From Ga0077527 sp945862135 (GTDB taxonomy: Bacteria > Pseudomonadota > Gammaproteobacteria > Burkholderiales > SG8-41), in assembly GCA_964203275.1 (NCBI GenBank), contig CAXNMF010000002.1:338549-402548 (forward strand): DNA of 64,000 nt, read 5' to 3'. Positions 34,847 to 43,788 of this stretch are shown here, piece by piece (position 1 is the first letter of the stretch; each line of letters opens with the position of its first letter). Position numbers and translations under genes: made by a program. The notes beneath the pieces are model-generated. The model was given only the letters and a program-made list of their open reading frames with translations. It was not told where the DNA came from and ran no database searches.

Positions 34847-35965
34847 ATGATCAACGCCGGAATCATCGGGCTGGGACGCTGGGGACAAAACCTGGTCAAC
34901 AGCGTGCAGGGCAAAAGCAAACTCATCCGCTTTGTTGCGGGCGCGGTACGCACGCCGGCTCCGGTGCAGGAATACGCCGACAGCCGCAATCTGCGGCTCT
35001 ACGATGACTACCGCAAGCTGCTGGCTGATCCGGCAGTCGATGCCATCGTCCTGGCCACGCCCCACAGCATCCATGCCGAATTGATCGTCGCCGCTGCAAA
35101 AGCCGGCAAGCATGTGTTCACGGAAAAACCCTTCACCCTGACAACCGGGTCCGCTAAGGAAGCGGTGCGCGCCTGTGCGAAGCGCGGTGTCACACTGGCC
35201 GTCGGCTACAACTGGCGCTTCCAGCCTGCGCTGCAGGAAATCCGCCGCATGCTCGATGACGGCCGACTCGGAAAACTGCTGCATATCGAGGGCAACTTCT
35301 GCGGCCCGAGCGTCTACTGGTATCCGAAGGACCACTGGCGCCAGAAACGGGATGAAGGTCCCGGCGGAGGCATGACCGGGCGCGGCGTGCACGTGGTTGA
35401 TGCGATGCTGTACCTCGCGGGACAGGTCGACACGGTGTATTCGCAGAGCTTCCGCCGCGCACTGGATTACGGCATCGACGACACGACCTCAATGCTGTTC
35501 CGCTTCAAGGGTGGCGCCAGCGGCTACCTCGGCACCTTCATTGCCACAGCAGAAACCTGGCGCATGCAGGTGTTCGGCTCCAACGGCTGGGTCGAGGTGG
35601 GCGACGTCGAGCACCTCAGCACCTGGCAGATGAAGGTCTGCCTGCTCAATCCGGACAACCTGCGTGAACGCAAACGCCCGGAAGTGATGACCTTTCCGGA
35701 AACCAGCACAGAGCGCGCCGAACTGGAATATTTTGCCGAAGCAGTGGCCGCGCGAAAGGCACTGGCAATTGCAGGCGGCGACGAAATCCACGGCGTCACC
35801 GTGCTCGAATCCATCTTGGAGTCAGCCCGCAGCGGCAAGCCGGTAAAAGTCGGCGCGGGAAAATCAGCCGCAGGCGCTGCGAAGAAAACACGCAAACCGG
35901 CTTTGGCTTCAGCCAAACGCAAGAGCGCAGCAGCAAAGCGCAAGCCAACCAAAAAGAAAAAATGA
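34847..35965 (+). CDS. Gfo/Idh/MocA oxidoreductase with histone H1-like tail
   Basis: 372 residues. NAD(P)-binding Rossmann domain starting AGIIGLGRWGQNLV, the EKPFTLT motif (about residue 95) holding the conserved Lys, AVGYNWRFQPALQEI, and a C-terminal alpha/beta domain with DEGPGGGMTGRGVHVVDAM carrying the usual catalytic His. These enzymes oxidise or reduce sugars and polyols. The final 37 or so residues are unusual: a Lys/Ala-rich tail (KKTRKPALASAKRKSAAA and so on to KKKK) resembling bacterial histone H1-like proteins. It lies 64 bp after the truncated Bug gene and is convergent with the deacetylase. Confidence 0.9.
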   Translation: MINAGIIGLGRWGQNLVNSVQGKSKLIRFVAGAVRTPAPVQEYADSRNLRLYDDYRKLLADPAVDAIVLATPHSIHAELIVAAAKAGKHVFTEKPFTLTTGSAKEAVRACAKRGVTLAVGYNWRFQPALQEIRRMLDDGRLGKLLHIEGNFCGPSVYWYPKDHWRQKRDEGPGGGMTGRGVHVVDAMLYLAGQVDTVYSQSFRRALDYGIDDTTSMLFRFKGGASGYLGTFIATAETWRMQVFGSNGWVEVGDVEHLSTWQMKVCLLNPDNLRERKRPEVMTFPETSTERAELEYFAEAVAARKALAIAGGDEIHGVTVLESILESARSGKPVKVGAGKSAAGAAKKTRKPALASAKRKSAAAKRKPTKKKK

Positions 35966-36006
35966 AATAAAACAAAAAGTTATGACTTCCAGCCGCGCCT
36001 CTTCCC

Positions 36007-36852
36007 TCAGCGCTGCTGGAAGTGCGCGCGCTGCGCATATTCAGCGGCCGCGTCCTCGAGCTTCATGAACACCGCACCCCCGTCCTTCAGCGTGCGGATC
36101 AGCTTTTCCAGCACCAGCATGCGGTGCCCGCGGCCGATGACAAAGGGGTGAAAGGTGTAGGTGATGACGCCCCAGTCGAGGTGGTCGCGCAGATAGACAA
36201 AATCGTTGACCCAGTTTTCCAGCACAAGCCCGGCGTTCATATTGCCGGGGAGCACCCAATCGGGCGTGCGGATGAATTCGAAATGCGGATAGTCATCCAG
36301 TGACCAGCTGATCGGCATTTCGATCAGCCGGGATTCCGGACCGAACACCGCCGGCTGCTCCAGCTTGATCACATCCCCCTTGCGCACCCGGTAAGGCGTG
36401 TAGTCGTCACCCATCATGCTGCTGTCGTAAGCGAATCCGTGCTCAAGCAGCAGATCGACCGAGTGTGCGGACAGGTCCCAGGACGGCGAGCGGTAACCGC
36501 GCGCACCCTGCCCGGTCAACCCGCGGATCAGATCGTTTGCGCGCACGAGTTCGGAGGCCTCTTCATCTCGCGTCAGGCTCGCCGGCGGACGATGCGTCCA
36601 GCCATGATGACCGATTTCATGTCCGGCATCGAAAATCTGCCGGCACTGCTCCGGATAGGTCGCCAGCGTATGGCCCGGTATGTACCAAGATGCCGGGATA
36701 TCGTACGTCTTCAGCAGGGAGAGAATGCGCGGAAGTGCGACATTAGGGCCAAACTCGCCGCGCGAAATCGGCGACGGTGACGTCATACCGCGGGCGATCC
36801 AGCCCGAGAGCGCGTCGAAATCAAAAGTCAGGCAGGCAATATGTCTTCCCAT
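36007..36852 (-). CDS. Polysaccharide deacetylase (NodB/CE4 fold)
   Basis: 281 residues, no signal peptide. NodB motif 1 is CLTFDFDA (Asp base and metal Asp), motif 2 is GHEIGHHGWTHR (metal histidines), motif 3 ARGYRSPSWDLS, and late segments include DWGVITYTFHPFVIGRGHR. Cytoplasmic forms with this pattern act on small substrates such as allantoin or ureido compounds (PuuE-like) as often as on polysaccharides, so the substrate is open. A short remnant of a paralogue lies at 32592-32708. Confidence 0.88.
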   Translation of the reverse strand: MGRHIACLTFDFDALSGWIARGMTSPSPISRGEFGPNVALPRILSLLKTYDIPASWYIPGHTLATYPEQCRQIFDAGHEIGHHGWTHRPPASLTRDEEASELVRANDLIRGLTGQGARGYRSPSWDLSAHSVDLLLEHGFAYDSSMMGDDYTPYRVRKGDVIKLEQPAVFGPESRLIEMPISWSLDDYPHFEFIRTPDWVLPGNMNAGLVLENWVNDFVYLRDHLDWGVITYTFHPFVIGRGHRMLVLEKLIRTLKDGGAVFMKLEDAAAEYAQRAHFQQR

Positions 36853-36910
36853 GTCAGGAAAATCTTAACATGCGCGACCGCAGACCATGCTTCGATGCCG
36901 GGAAAGCCGC

Positions 36911-36952
36911 CGCCTGAAAGCGGATTGCCTGACCGCCCTTCGCTTTCAGGCG
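36911..36952. repeat. 12-bp perfect inverted repeat
   Basis: CGCCTGAAAGCG (36911-36922) and CGCTTTCAGGCG (36941-36952) are exact reverse complements with an 18-nt loop, in the intergenic space between the divergent deacetylase and umuD genes. Without an adjoining T-run it is more likely an operator or RNA hairpin than a terminator. Confidence 0.55.
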
Positions 36953-36991
36953 CCGCCCCAGCGCGGACTTCTGAAACCACAAACCAGAGAC

Positions 36992-37013
36992 CGTCAGGTC
37001 ATGATACCTGACG
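36992..37013. promoter_or_regulatory. 8-bp perfect dyad upstream of umuD
   Basis: CGTCAGGT-CATGAT-ACCTGACG, 19 bp before the LexA box of umuDC. The short loop and symmetrical arms suit a dimeric regulator. It may belong to the divergent deacetylase gene or give umuDC a second control. Confidence 0.45.
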
Positions 37014-37031
37014 ACAAATGGCCTGCGGTAA

Positions 37032-37047
37032 CTGTATATAATTACAG
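37032..37047 (+). promoter_or_regulatory. LexA (SOS) box of umuDC
   Basis: CTGTATATAATTACAG is an exact CTG-N10-CAG SOS box with the AT-rich centre of the LexA consensus. It encloses a TATAAT -10 element (37037-37042), so LexA would cover the promoter directly. The box ends 2 bp before the umuD ATG, so transcription should start at or near the A of that ATG. Confidence 0.85.
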
Positions 37048-37049
37048 TT

Positions 37050-37484
37050 ATGAAGCCTGTCACCCCCCGCATCGCCGAACCCGCCTCAGCACCACCGCGC
37101 CTGCTATTGCCCTTGTGCGCAGGACGCGTCGCTGCCGGCTTTCCCTCCCCCGCAACCGATCACATCGACCAGCGCCTGGATCTGAGCGAATACCTGGTGC
37201 TGCATCCGGAAGCCACTTTTTTTCTGCGGGTCAAAGGTGATTCCATGACCGGTGCGGGCATCCACCACGGCGACCTGCTGATTGTTGACCGTTCCCTGGA
37301 GCCCGCGTCAGGCCGTGTCATCGTGGCCGCAATCAACGGTGAGCTCACGGTCAAGCGCCTGCAACGCAGGCACGGCAAAATCATTTTGAAAGCGGAGAAT
37401 CCCGCCTATCCGGACATCACCATCGGTGATGAACAGGAACTGCAGATCTGGGGGGTGGTGGCCCATGTGGTGCACACGCCATGA
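37050..37484 (+). CDS. umuD: UmuD-like S24 peptidase, SOS-induced
   Basis: 144 residues. The self-cleavage site is probably the Ala-Gly of LCAGRVAAGF (about residue 30), followed by the S24 fold: nucleophile Ser in VKGDSMTGAGIHHGDLLIVDR (about 68, longest part quoted as VKGDSMTGAGIHHGD) and Lys in GELTVKRLQ. RecA-stimulated cleavage gives UmuD', which joins UmuC to form DNA polymerase V. No ribosome site lies before the ATG, because the LexA box and -10 element occupy that space, so the mRNA may be leaderless. The stop overlaps the umuC start (ATGA). Confidence 0.92.
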   Translation: MKPVTPRIAEPASAPPRLLLPLCAGRVAAGFPSPATDHIDQRLDLSEYLVLHPEATFFLRVKGDSMTGAGIHHGDLLIVDRSLEPASGRVIVAAINGELTVKRLQRRHGKIILKAENPAYPDITIGDEQELQIWGVVAHVVHTP

Positions 37485-38752
37485 CATCCGCCATCGCGCT
37501 GGTTGACGGCAACAACTTCTATGTGTCCTGCGAGCGGGTGTTCAATCCGGCACTCGAAAATCGCCCTGTCGTCGTGCTGTCGAACAACGATGGCTGCGTG
37601 GTATCCCGCAGCAACGAAGCGAAGGCCTTGGGCATCCGCATGGGCGTGCCTTTTTTTGAAATCCGCCCGCTGGTTAAAAGTCATCGCCTGGTCTGGCTCA
37701 GTTCCAATTACGCGCTCTACGGTGACATGAGCGCGCGCATGATGGCCCTGCTGGGCGAATTCGCGCCGCAACAGGAAATCTACTCGATCGACGAATGTTT
37801 TCTCGATTTCAGCGGCATGACCGGTGATGCCTCCGATTACGGCCGAAAAATTCGCCAGTGCGTCCGACAGTATCTCGGCATCACGACCTGCGTCGGCATC
37901 GGCGCTTCCAAGACGCTCGCCAAACTCGCCAATCATGTCGCCAAGACCCGCCAGCAATACGGCGGTGTCTTCGACTGGTCCCTGCTGCCTGCATCCACGC
38001 GGGAAGCACTGATGAGCGAACTGGATGCGGGCGAAGTCTGGGGCGTCGGCCGCAAGCTTGTGCTGCAGTTGCGCTCGATGGGCATACACACAGTGCTCGA
38101 CCTGCAGCGCGCCAATGCCGCGCTGATCCGCAAACGTTGCAGCGTGGTGCTGGAACGTACCGTCGCCGAACTCAACGGCGTGCCCTGCCTCGGACTGGAA
38201 GAGGTTGCGCCGCGCAAGGCGCAAATACTCGCCAGCCGGAGTTTCGGTCAGCCCGTCACTGCACTGGGCGATCTCCATGAAGCGGTCATGAGTTATGTCA
38301 TTCGCGCCGCAGAACGGTTGCGCGCGCAGCGCTCAGCCTGCACCCATGTGACGGTGTTCATGCACACCAATCAATTCCGCACCAACACCCCCCAGTACAA
38401 CCCCGCCATGCTGGTACCGCTTTCCGTCGCCACCGACGATACCCGGCGGCTCTGTGCTGCCGCCCGCTTCGGCCTCGAACGCATTTACCGTCCGGGCTAC
38501 CAATACAAAAAGGCTGGAGTCATGTTCACCGGGCTGCATCCGGCTGCCAGCACCCAGGCAGACCTTTTTTCCGGCTACGAGCGGCCGCGTGCCACCCGTC
38601 TGATGGCAGCCATGGACAGTATCAACGCCATCTACGGCACGAATACCGCGACCTTCGCCGGGGCCGGTATCCGCCAGCCCTGGCGTATGCAGACAGCACA
38701 GAAGTCGCCGCGTTACACCACGTCGTGGAATGAACTGGCGGTTGCGCACTAG
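37481..38752 (+). CDS. umuC: UmuC, Y-family DNA polymerase V catalytic subunit
   Basis: 423 residues. Catalytic palm motifs are present: ALVDGNNFYVSCERVF (metal Asp), VVLSNNDGCVVSRSNEAK and IYSIDECFLDFSG (Asp-Glu pair, about residue 104). A helix-hairpin-helix region (GVGRKLVLQLRSMGIHTV) and little-finger domain follow, with a C-terminal region containing LFSGYERPRATRLM, a probable beta-clamp and UmuD' contact. It overlaps umuD by 4 bases and shares its LexA-controlled promoter. It carries out error-prone translesion synthesis. Confidence 0.95.
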   Translation: MTSAIALVDGNNFYVSCERVFNPALENRPVVVLSNNDGCVVSRSNEAKALGIRMGVPFFEIRPLVKSHRLVWLSSNYALYGDMSARMMALLGEFAPQQEIYSIDECFLDFSGMTGDASDYGRKIRQCVRQYLGITTCVGIGASKTLAKLANHVAKTRQQYGGVFDWSLLPASTREALMSELDAGEVWGVGRKLVLQLRSMGIHTVLDLQRANAALIRKRCSVVLERTVAELNGVPCLGLEEVAPRKAQILASRSFGQPVTALGDLHEAVMSYVIRAAERLRAQRSACTHVTVFMHTNQFRTNTPQYNPAMLVPLSVATDDTRRLCAAARFGLERIYRPGYQYKKAGVMFTGLHPAASTQADLFSGYERPRATRLMAAMDSINAIYGTNTATFAGAGIRQPWRMQTAQKSPRYTTSWNELAVAH

Positions 38753-38757
38753 ACGCA

Positions 38758-38790
38758 AACAAAAACGGGCGGAACATCCGTTCCACCCGT
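38758..38790 (-). terminator. Terminator of the acyl-CoA synthetase-MFS operon
   Basis: On the minus strand ACGGGTGGAAC and GTTCCGCCCGT pair over 11 bp (one G-U) around a 4-nt loop and are followed by TTTTTGTTT. It lies 39 bp beyond the MFS stop and between that gene and convergent umuC. Confidence 0.8.
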
Positions 38791-38828
38791 TCTCAACCGG
38801 CCCGCAATCCTACACTTATTTAATTTTT

Positions 38829-40076
38829 CTACCGACGGTTCGCCGGTGCACCGGCCTGCCAGAGATGGCTCCGCCAGTACAGGGCGATTGCTGCAGTGAA
38901 CAGCAAGCCGAAAAGACTGTAAAGCGTGGCCATTACACCATAGCCAAAATGGGCAATCAGCGGCCCCGCCAGCAGCAATCCCGGCAGATTGCCGTAGATC
39001 GCCATCATGCGGATACCCATGATGCGCCCGCGATAACGTTCATCGGAATTACGCAGCAACAGCGTGCTGATCGGGATCAGACCCATGGTCTGCATGATGC
39101 CGGCGATAAAAAGTACCGGAATGCCTTCCGCCGGGCTGCGCGTCTGCGCGAACAGCAGCAGCATGCCCAGCCATGCCGCGCCGAACATCAGCATCGCACG
39201 GGCCGGCGCAAAAGCGCCGCCAAAGCGGCTCATGATGATCGAACCGATCAGCGCGCCGCTGGCCGCGGACGCCACCATGGTGCCCAGTGTCGTCTGGTTG
39301 GCGCCGTAAACCTCCTTGGCCACATAAGGCATCAACCCGGTAAACAGCGGAAACGCGGTGAGATTGAGCAGAAAGGCAAAAATCATGGTTGCGCGCAGAT
39401 GCGGTGCGCGCCAGACATAACTCATGCCCTCCTTCAGGTCGCGCCAAGGTGTGGCCTGCTGCACTGCGGTTGCATGACTGGCACTGCGCAGCTCGATCAC
39501 TCGCGTACTCAATAGCAGGCTGATGCCGTAGAACGTGACCACTACCGCATAGGCCCAGGACATGCCCAGCACAGCAACAAGACCCGCACCAGTCAACGCA
39601 CCGGCTATGCGTGCCGAATCCTGCGTGGTGCGCTGGATGCTCATCGCCGGCATCAGATGCTCGGAGGGTACGGTTTCGCCGACCAGCGCCGTGCGCATGC
39701 CGATGTCCGAGGGCTTGACCAGGCCGAGGATCGCCGTGGTCATCAGCACCAGCGTTGGCGTCACCGCATCCATGAAAGCGGCCACCATCAGCACTGAGGC
39801 CAGGGTCGCGTACAAACCGCGCATCGCGCAGAGCACCACACGGTGACCGATTCGATCGCCCATCACACCGAACATCGGCGACAGCAAGGTACCCACATAC
39901 TGCAGCGAGGCGAATACCGTCAGCATCAGCACCGAGCGGGTCTCGACCAACACATACCAGCCGAGAATGAGCATCTCCATTTCCATGGCCCACGACGCCG
40001 CCAGATCGGCAGGCCACTGGAAACGGAATGCACGGACGCGGAACGGCGCCAGCGCCGAACTGCGGGGTGCAGTCAT
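38829..40076 (-). CDS. MFS transporter, 12-helix exporter type
   Basis: 415 residues with about 10-12 membrane helices, two six-helix halves, and the inter-helix 2/3 loop signature MFGVMGDRIGHRVVL typical of the major facilitator superfamily. The general pattern (FRWQW-like N-terminus PFRVRAFRFQWPADL, GAANALDNP-like GMRTALVGETVPSEHL) is that of the MFS_3/enterobactin-exporter-like group of drug or metabolite exporters. It starts 4 bp after the acyl-CoA synthetase stop and shares its terminator. The transported compound is unknown. Confidence 0.88.
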   Translation of the reverse strand: MTAPRSSALAPFRVRAFRFQWPADLAASWAMEMEMLILGWYVLVETRSVLMLTVFASLQYVGTLLSPMFGVMGDRIGHRVVLCAMRGLYATLASVLMVAAFMDAVTPTLVLMTTAILGLVKPSDIGMRTALVGETVPSEHLMPAMSIQRTTQDSARIAGALTGAGLVAVLGMSWAYAVVVTFYGISLLLSTRVIELRSASHATAVQQATPWRDLKEGMSYVWRAPHLRATMIFAFLLNLTAFPLFTGLMPYVAKEVYGANQTTLGTMVASAASGALIGSIIMSRFGGAFAPARAMLMFGAAWLGMLLLFAQTRSPAEGIPVLFIAGIMQTMGLIPISTLLLRNSDERYRGRIMGIRMMAIYGNLPGLLLAGPLIAHFGYGVMATLYSLFGLLFTAAIALYWRSHLWQAGAPANRR

Positions 40077-40080
40077 TGCA

Positions 40081-42171
40081 TCAGTCCAGCACCATCAGCC
40101 AGTCCACCGCGGTCACGCCCTGCGGTCCGGCCAGCACCGGATTGAGGTCGAGTTCGGCGAGGCGCGGCCCCGCTGCCGCACCGAAGCGCGAGACTGCACT
40201 GACCATCCTTGCCAGCGCAGCCTTGTCTACAGGAGGCTTGCCCCGCACACCATCCAGCACCACCCGGCTTTTCAGTTCATCCAGCATGCGTAACGCCTCG
40301 CCTTCGGTGACCGGCGCCGCACGGAAGGCTACATCCTTGAACACTTCGATCAATACGCCGCCCAGCCCCACCATCACCACGGGACCGAAGGTCACATCAC
40401 GTTTCAGACCGATCACCAGTTCAACATCACCCTGCGCCATCGCCTGCACCAGCACACCGCCAATCCGCACATCCGCTTTGTACTGTTTGGCATTGGCGAC
40501 AAGCTGAGCATAAGCGGCACGCACGGACTCCGCATCCTTCAGATTGAGCACAACCCCCTTCGCTTCGGTCTTGTGCAGGATGTCCGGCGACTCAATCTTG
40601 AGCACGACCGGGTAACCCAGTGTCTGCGCGGCGGCAACGGCTTCGTCTGCGCTCGCCGCCAGTTTTGCTGCCGCGGTCTGTACGCCACAGGCGCTCAACA
40701 GCGCCTGACCTTCAAGACTCGATACCGGACCTGCAGACGCCGGCAGATTCAGCTTCGGCAATTGGAGCGCCGCACGCGCCGGCGCATCGGCCATCCAGTT
40801 ACGCCGCGCTTCCGCATAACGCACGATGGCGCCAACCGCATCGACTGCCGCCTCGGCGCTGCGCAACACCGGAATGCCGGCCGCGCGCATCTTCTCGCCC
40901 GCCGCATCCGGCATGCCCATCCAGCAGACGATAAACGGCTTGGTGGTCTGCGCCTTGGCTTCGACGAAGTTCTGCACATTCATGTCAGCCTGTTTTTCCG
41001 AGAATGAAAGCCAGGCAATGGCCACATCCACTTTCGGATCGGACAGCAATATCTTGATGCTCTCGCGCATCAGGTTCGGGTCAACCAATCCTTGTGCAGT
41101 GATGTCCACCGGGTTGCCGGTCGACCCGAAGGCCGGCACCACCTTGCGCAACGCAGTTGTAGTCGCTTCACTGAGTGTGGCGACGTTTAGGCCGATTTCC
41201 TCTGCACGATCTGCCATCAGCGCACCGGCGCCACCCGAGCGCGTGATGATGCCGATACCATTGCCGCCCGGCAATTGGCAGCTTGAAAATATCTCAACAA
41301 AATCAAGTAGTTGCTCATCACTTCGGGCGCGGATAATGCCGCGCTGGCGGATCACGCCGTCAAACACCGCATCTTCACCGGCGAGCGAACCGGTGTGCGA
41401 TGCAATCGCCTTGGCACCAGCCTTCGTACGACCGACCTTGGTCAGCACCAGCGGTTTGCTCCTCTGCAACGCATCTTCTGCCACCTCCAGCAGTCCCGGT
41501 CCGTTTTTCAGTCCTTCAATGTATCCGGCACCCACCTTGATTTCTTTTTCCGCAATGATGGCGCGCATCACATCAACGAACTGGATATCGGTTTCATTGC
41601 CGGTGTTGACGAAAAAACCGAAGTTCAGCCCCCGCTTGCGCGCCACACCCGCAGTGGCAGTTCCCAGAGCGCCGGACTGGGTGACAAAGGCCGCCGGTCC
41701 TTCCAGCGTCGGCCCCAGTGAAAATTGGCTGAAAGTCGCCATCACGTTCTCGAACACGTTGACCAGGCCCAGGCAGTTCGGGCCCAGCACGCGCACGCCA
41801 CTGTCGCGGATTGCCTGCTTCAGTTCGGCTTCGAGGCGCACACCATCACCGCCGACCTCGCTGAACCCGGAACTGAACACGACCGCAGCCTTGACTCCTT
41901 TGCGCCCGAGATCGCGCAAGGTATCCGGCACATGGCGCGCCGGAACAGCGACAACGGCAAGATCAACCGTGCCGGGAATGGAAGCCACATCCGGATAACA
42001 CGGCCGATCCAGCAAGGTCTGATACTTGGGATTGACCGGCAGGATGCGACCCGTATACCCCTTATCGACTAGAGCCTTGAACGTACGGCCATTGATCTTG
42101 TTGAAATCGGTCGATGCACCAATGACCGCAATGGATTGAGGGTGCAGCAGTGCGCGGATTGCTTCGTTCAT
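40081..42171 (-). CDS. ADP-forming acyl-CoA synthetase, fused alpha-beta type
   Basis: 696 residues. N-terminal CoA-binding domain (PQSIAVIGASTDFNKING, VLGPNCLGLVN), two succinyl-CoA-synthetase-like domains with the phospho-His loop KAIASHTGSLAGEDAVFD (about residue 258), and a C-terminal ATP-grasp domain (about 480-696) with ALGYPVVLKIESPDILHKTEAKG. This is the single-chain acetate-CoA ligase (ADP-forming)/NDP-forming acyl-CoA synthetase family, also including protein-acetyltransferase relatives; no GNAT domain is present here. It could activate an organic acid imported via the divergent Bug protein 116 bp away (inference). Confidence 0.9.
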   Translation of the reverse strand: MNEAIRALLHPQSIAVIGASTDFNKINGRTFKALVDKGYTGRILPVNPKYQTLLDRPCYPDVASIPGTVDLAVVAVPARHVPDTLRDLGRKGVKAAVVFSSGFSEVGGDGVRLEAELKQAIRDSGVRVLGPNCLGLVNVFENVMATFSQFSLGPTLEGPAAFVTQSGALGTATAGVARKRGLNFGFFVNTGNETDIQFVDVMRAIIAEKEIKVGAGYIEGLKNGPGLLEVAEDALQRSKPLVLTKVGRTKAGAKAIASHTGSLAGEDAVFDGVIRQRGIIRARSDEQLLDFVEIFSSCQLPGGNGIGIITRSGGAGALMADRAEEIGLNVATLSEATTTALRKVVPAFGSTGNPVDITAQGLVDPNLMRESIKILLSDPKVDVAIAWLSFSEKQADMNVQNFVEAKAQTTKPFIVCWMGMPDAAGEKMRAAGIPVLRSAEAAVDAVGAIVRYAEARRNWMADAPARAALQLPKLNLPASAGPVSSLEGQALLSACGVQTAAAKLAASADEAVAAAQTLGYPVVLKIESPDILHKTEAKGVVLNLKDAESVRAAYAQLVANAKQYKADVRIGGVLVQAMAQGDVELVIGLKRDVTFGPVVMVGLGGVLIEVFKDVAFRAAPVTEGEALRMLDELKSRVVLDGVRGKPPVDKAALARMVSAVSRFGAAAGPRLAELDLNPVLAGPQGVTAVDWLMVLD

Positions 42172-42287
42172 TTATTGGACTCTATGAAAAAATAAGTCGG
42201 ATGAAGATAACGGCTGGCCATTCGCGGGTCAAACCGCACTCGTGATAGATTCGACAATACGGACTGCACAAAACAAGAGGAGGATTC

Positions 42288-43262
42288 ATGAAAAAATTCA
42301 TTCAATGCGCGATCGTAGCTTCACTGGCGGCCGGCGCGACGCTGGCCAGCGCACAAACAGCACAGAATTACCCTTCACGTTCCATCCGCATGATCATTCA
42401 TTTCCCGCCCGGCGGCCCAACTGATTTTGTCGGCCGGGCTCTGGGACAGAAACTTTCGGAGGCCTGGAAACAGCAGATCATTGTCGAGAATCGTCCAGGC
42501 GCCGGCGGCGTCATCGGCGTTGAAACGGTGCTGCGCGCGCCCGCCGACGGTTACACGCTGCTGTTCGGCACCTCAGGCTCATTGGCGCTGGCGCCCGCGC
42601 TGCAAAAACTGCCTTACAACGTGTTTACGGATCTCGCGCCCATCGTACTCACCGTGGTCAATCCACAGGTGCTAGTCGTCCATCCCTCGCTCCCGGTGCG
42701 TTCGGTGCAGGACCTGCTCAAACTTGCGAAGAGCAAGCCCGGCCAGATCAACTACGGTTCGGTTGGCCCGGGCAGTCCCCAGCACATGGGCATGGAGTTA
42801 TTGAAATCGATGACAGGCACCAATCTGCTGCATGTGCCCTACAAAGGCACCGCCCCTGCAATGACCGACCTGATGTCAGGCCAGATCAGCGTGATGTTCA
42901 ACAGCATCCCCACGGTGCTGGCGCAGATGCAGGCCGGACGCATGCGCGGCATCGCTGTCGGCAGCGCCAAACGTTCACCTGCCATCCCGGATATTCCGAC
43001 CGTTGCCGAATCCGGCGTGAAAGGTTTCCAGTACGCCACCTGGTACGCTCTGATGGGACAGGCGGCCATGCCCAAGGACATCATCGCCAAGATCAATGCC
43101 GAATCGGTGAAAGCGCTGTCGGAACCTGAAATGGCCAAGCGGCTGTCGAGTCAGGGTGCGGAGCCCTCGCCCGGCACTCCGGAAGCGATGGGCAAATTCA
43201 TGCGCGATGAATATGACAACTGGGTCAAGGTGATCAAGACAGCGAACATCAAGCTCGACTGA
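42288..43262 (+). CDS. Bug/TctC-family periplasmic solute-binding protein
   Basis: 324 residues with a signal peptide cut near LASAQ. Family signatures: YPSRSIRMIIHFPPGGPTDFVG (split as IRMIIHFPPGGPTDF), IVENRPGAGGVIGVETV, PADGYTLLFGTSG, LHVPYKGTAPAMTDLMSG and PDIPTVAESGVKGF. Bug proteins bind organic acids and related small molecules in the periplasm; in Burkholderiales most are orphans without an obvious TctAB transporter, as here. An ATG with aggagg upstream. Divergent from the acyl-CoA synthetase gene, which may act on the ligand. Confidence 0.93.
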   Translation: MKKFIQCAIVASLAAGATLASAQTAQNYPSRSIRMIIHFPPGGPTDFVGRALGQKLSEAWKQQIIVENRPGAGGVIGVETVLRAPADGYTLLFGTSGSLALAPALQKLPYNVFTDLAPIVLTVVNPQVLVVHPSLPVRSVQDLLKLAKSKPGQINYGSVGPGSPQHMGMELLKSMTGTNLLHVPYKGTAPAMTDLMSGQISVMFNSIPTVLAQMQAGRMRGIAVGSAKRSPAIPDIPTVAESGVKGFQYATWYALMGQAAMPKDIIAKINAESVKALSEPEMAKRLSSQGAEPSPGTPEAMGKFMRDEYDNWVKVIKTANIKLD

Positions 43263-43311
43263 CGAATTCGACTGAAGTCGGGCCGGAGGCTGCTGCCACC
43301 GTGCGGCGCCT

Positions 43312-43788
43312 CTAACCCGCTCCTGATGCCCGAATGTGCTCCAGCAAGCCACGCGACGCGTCCTCAACCAGATCCAGTACCTCCTCGAAGCCCTTGGCAC
43401 CGCCGTAATACGGATCGGGCACTTCGCGTCGCCCTGCTTCCGGCGCGAACTCCATGAACAATTTCACGCGCTCACGGTATTGCGTGGGACAGAGCTTGCG
43501 CAAAGCGACACAGTTCGCTTCGTCCATCCCCAGCACATAATCAAAGTCAGCAAAATCCTCGATCCTGACCTGCCTTGCGCGTAGCGGGCTCAGATCAAAG
43601 CCTCTTTGCGCTGCAGCGGCCTGCGACCGTGAATCCGGAGAAGCCCCGATGTGATAGTCGTGGGTACCGGCAGAATCCGATTCGATCCGCGCGGTAAGCC
43701 CTTCAGCCGCAACCAGATGCTTGAATACCCCCTCCGCCGTCGGCGATCGGCAAATATTCCCCATACAAACGAATAAAACACGAACCAC
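43312..43788 (-). CDS. Low-molecular-weight protein-tyrosine phosphatase
   Basis: 158 residues. The P-loop CMGNICRS (C-x5-R-S, residues 8-15) carries the nucleophile Cys and phosphate-binding Arg, and the general acid Asp is in VPDPYYGG near the C-terminus. This family dephosphorylates bacterial tyrosine kinases or low-molecular-weight substrates. In Burkholderiales the gene is commonly next to uvrB; here an AAA ATPase gene in the opposite direction separates them. Confidence 0.93.
   Translation of the reverse strand: MVRVLFVCMGNICRSPTAEGVFKHLVAAEGLTARIESDSAGTHDYHIGASPDSRSQAAAAQRGFDLSPLRARQVRIEDFADFDYVLGMDEANCVALRKLCPTQYRERVKLFMEFAPEAGRREVPDPYYGGAKGFEEVLDLVEDASRGLLEHIRASGAG

Noticed and set aside
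40826..41998. 390-codon plus-strand frame
   Set aside because: Antisense shadow of the acyl-CoA synthetase, Ser/Ala/Pro-rich.
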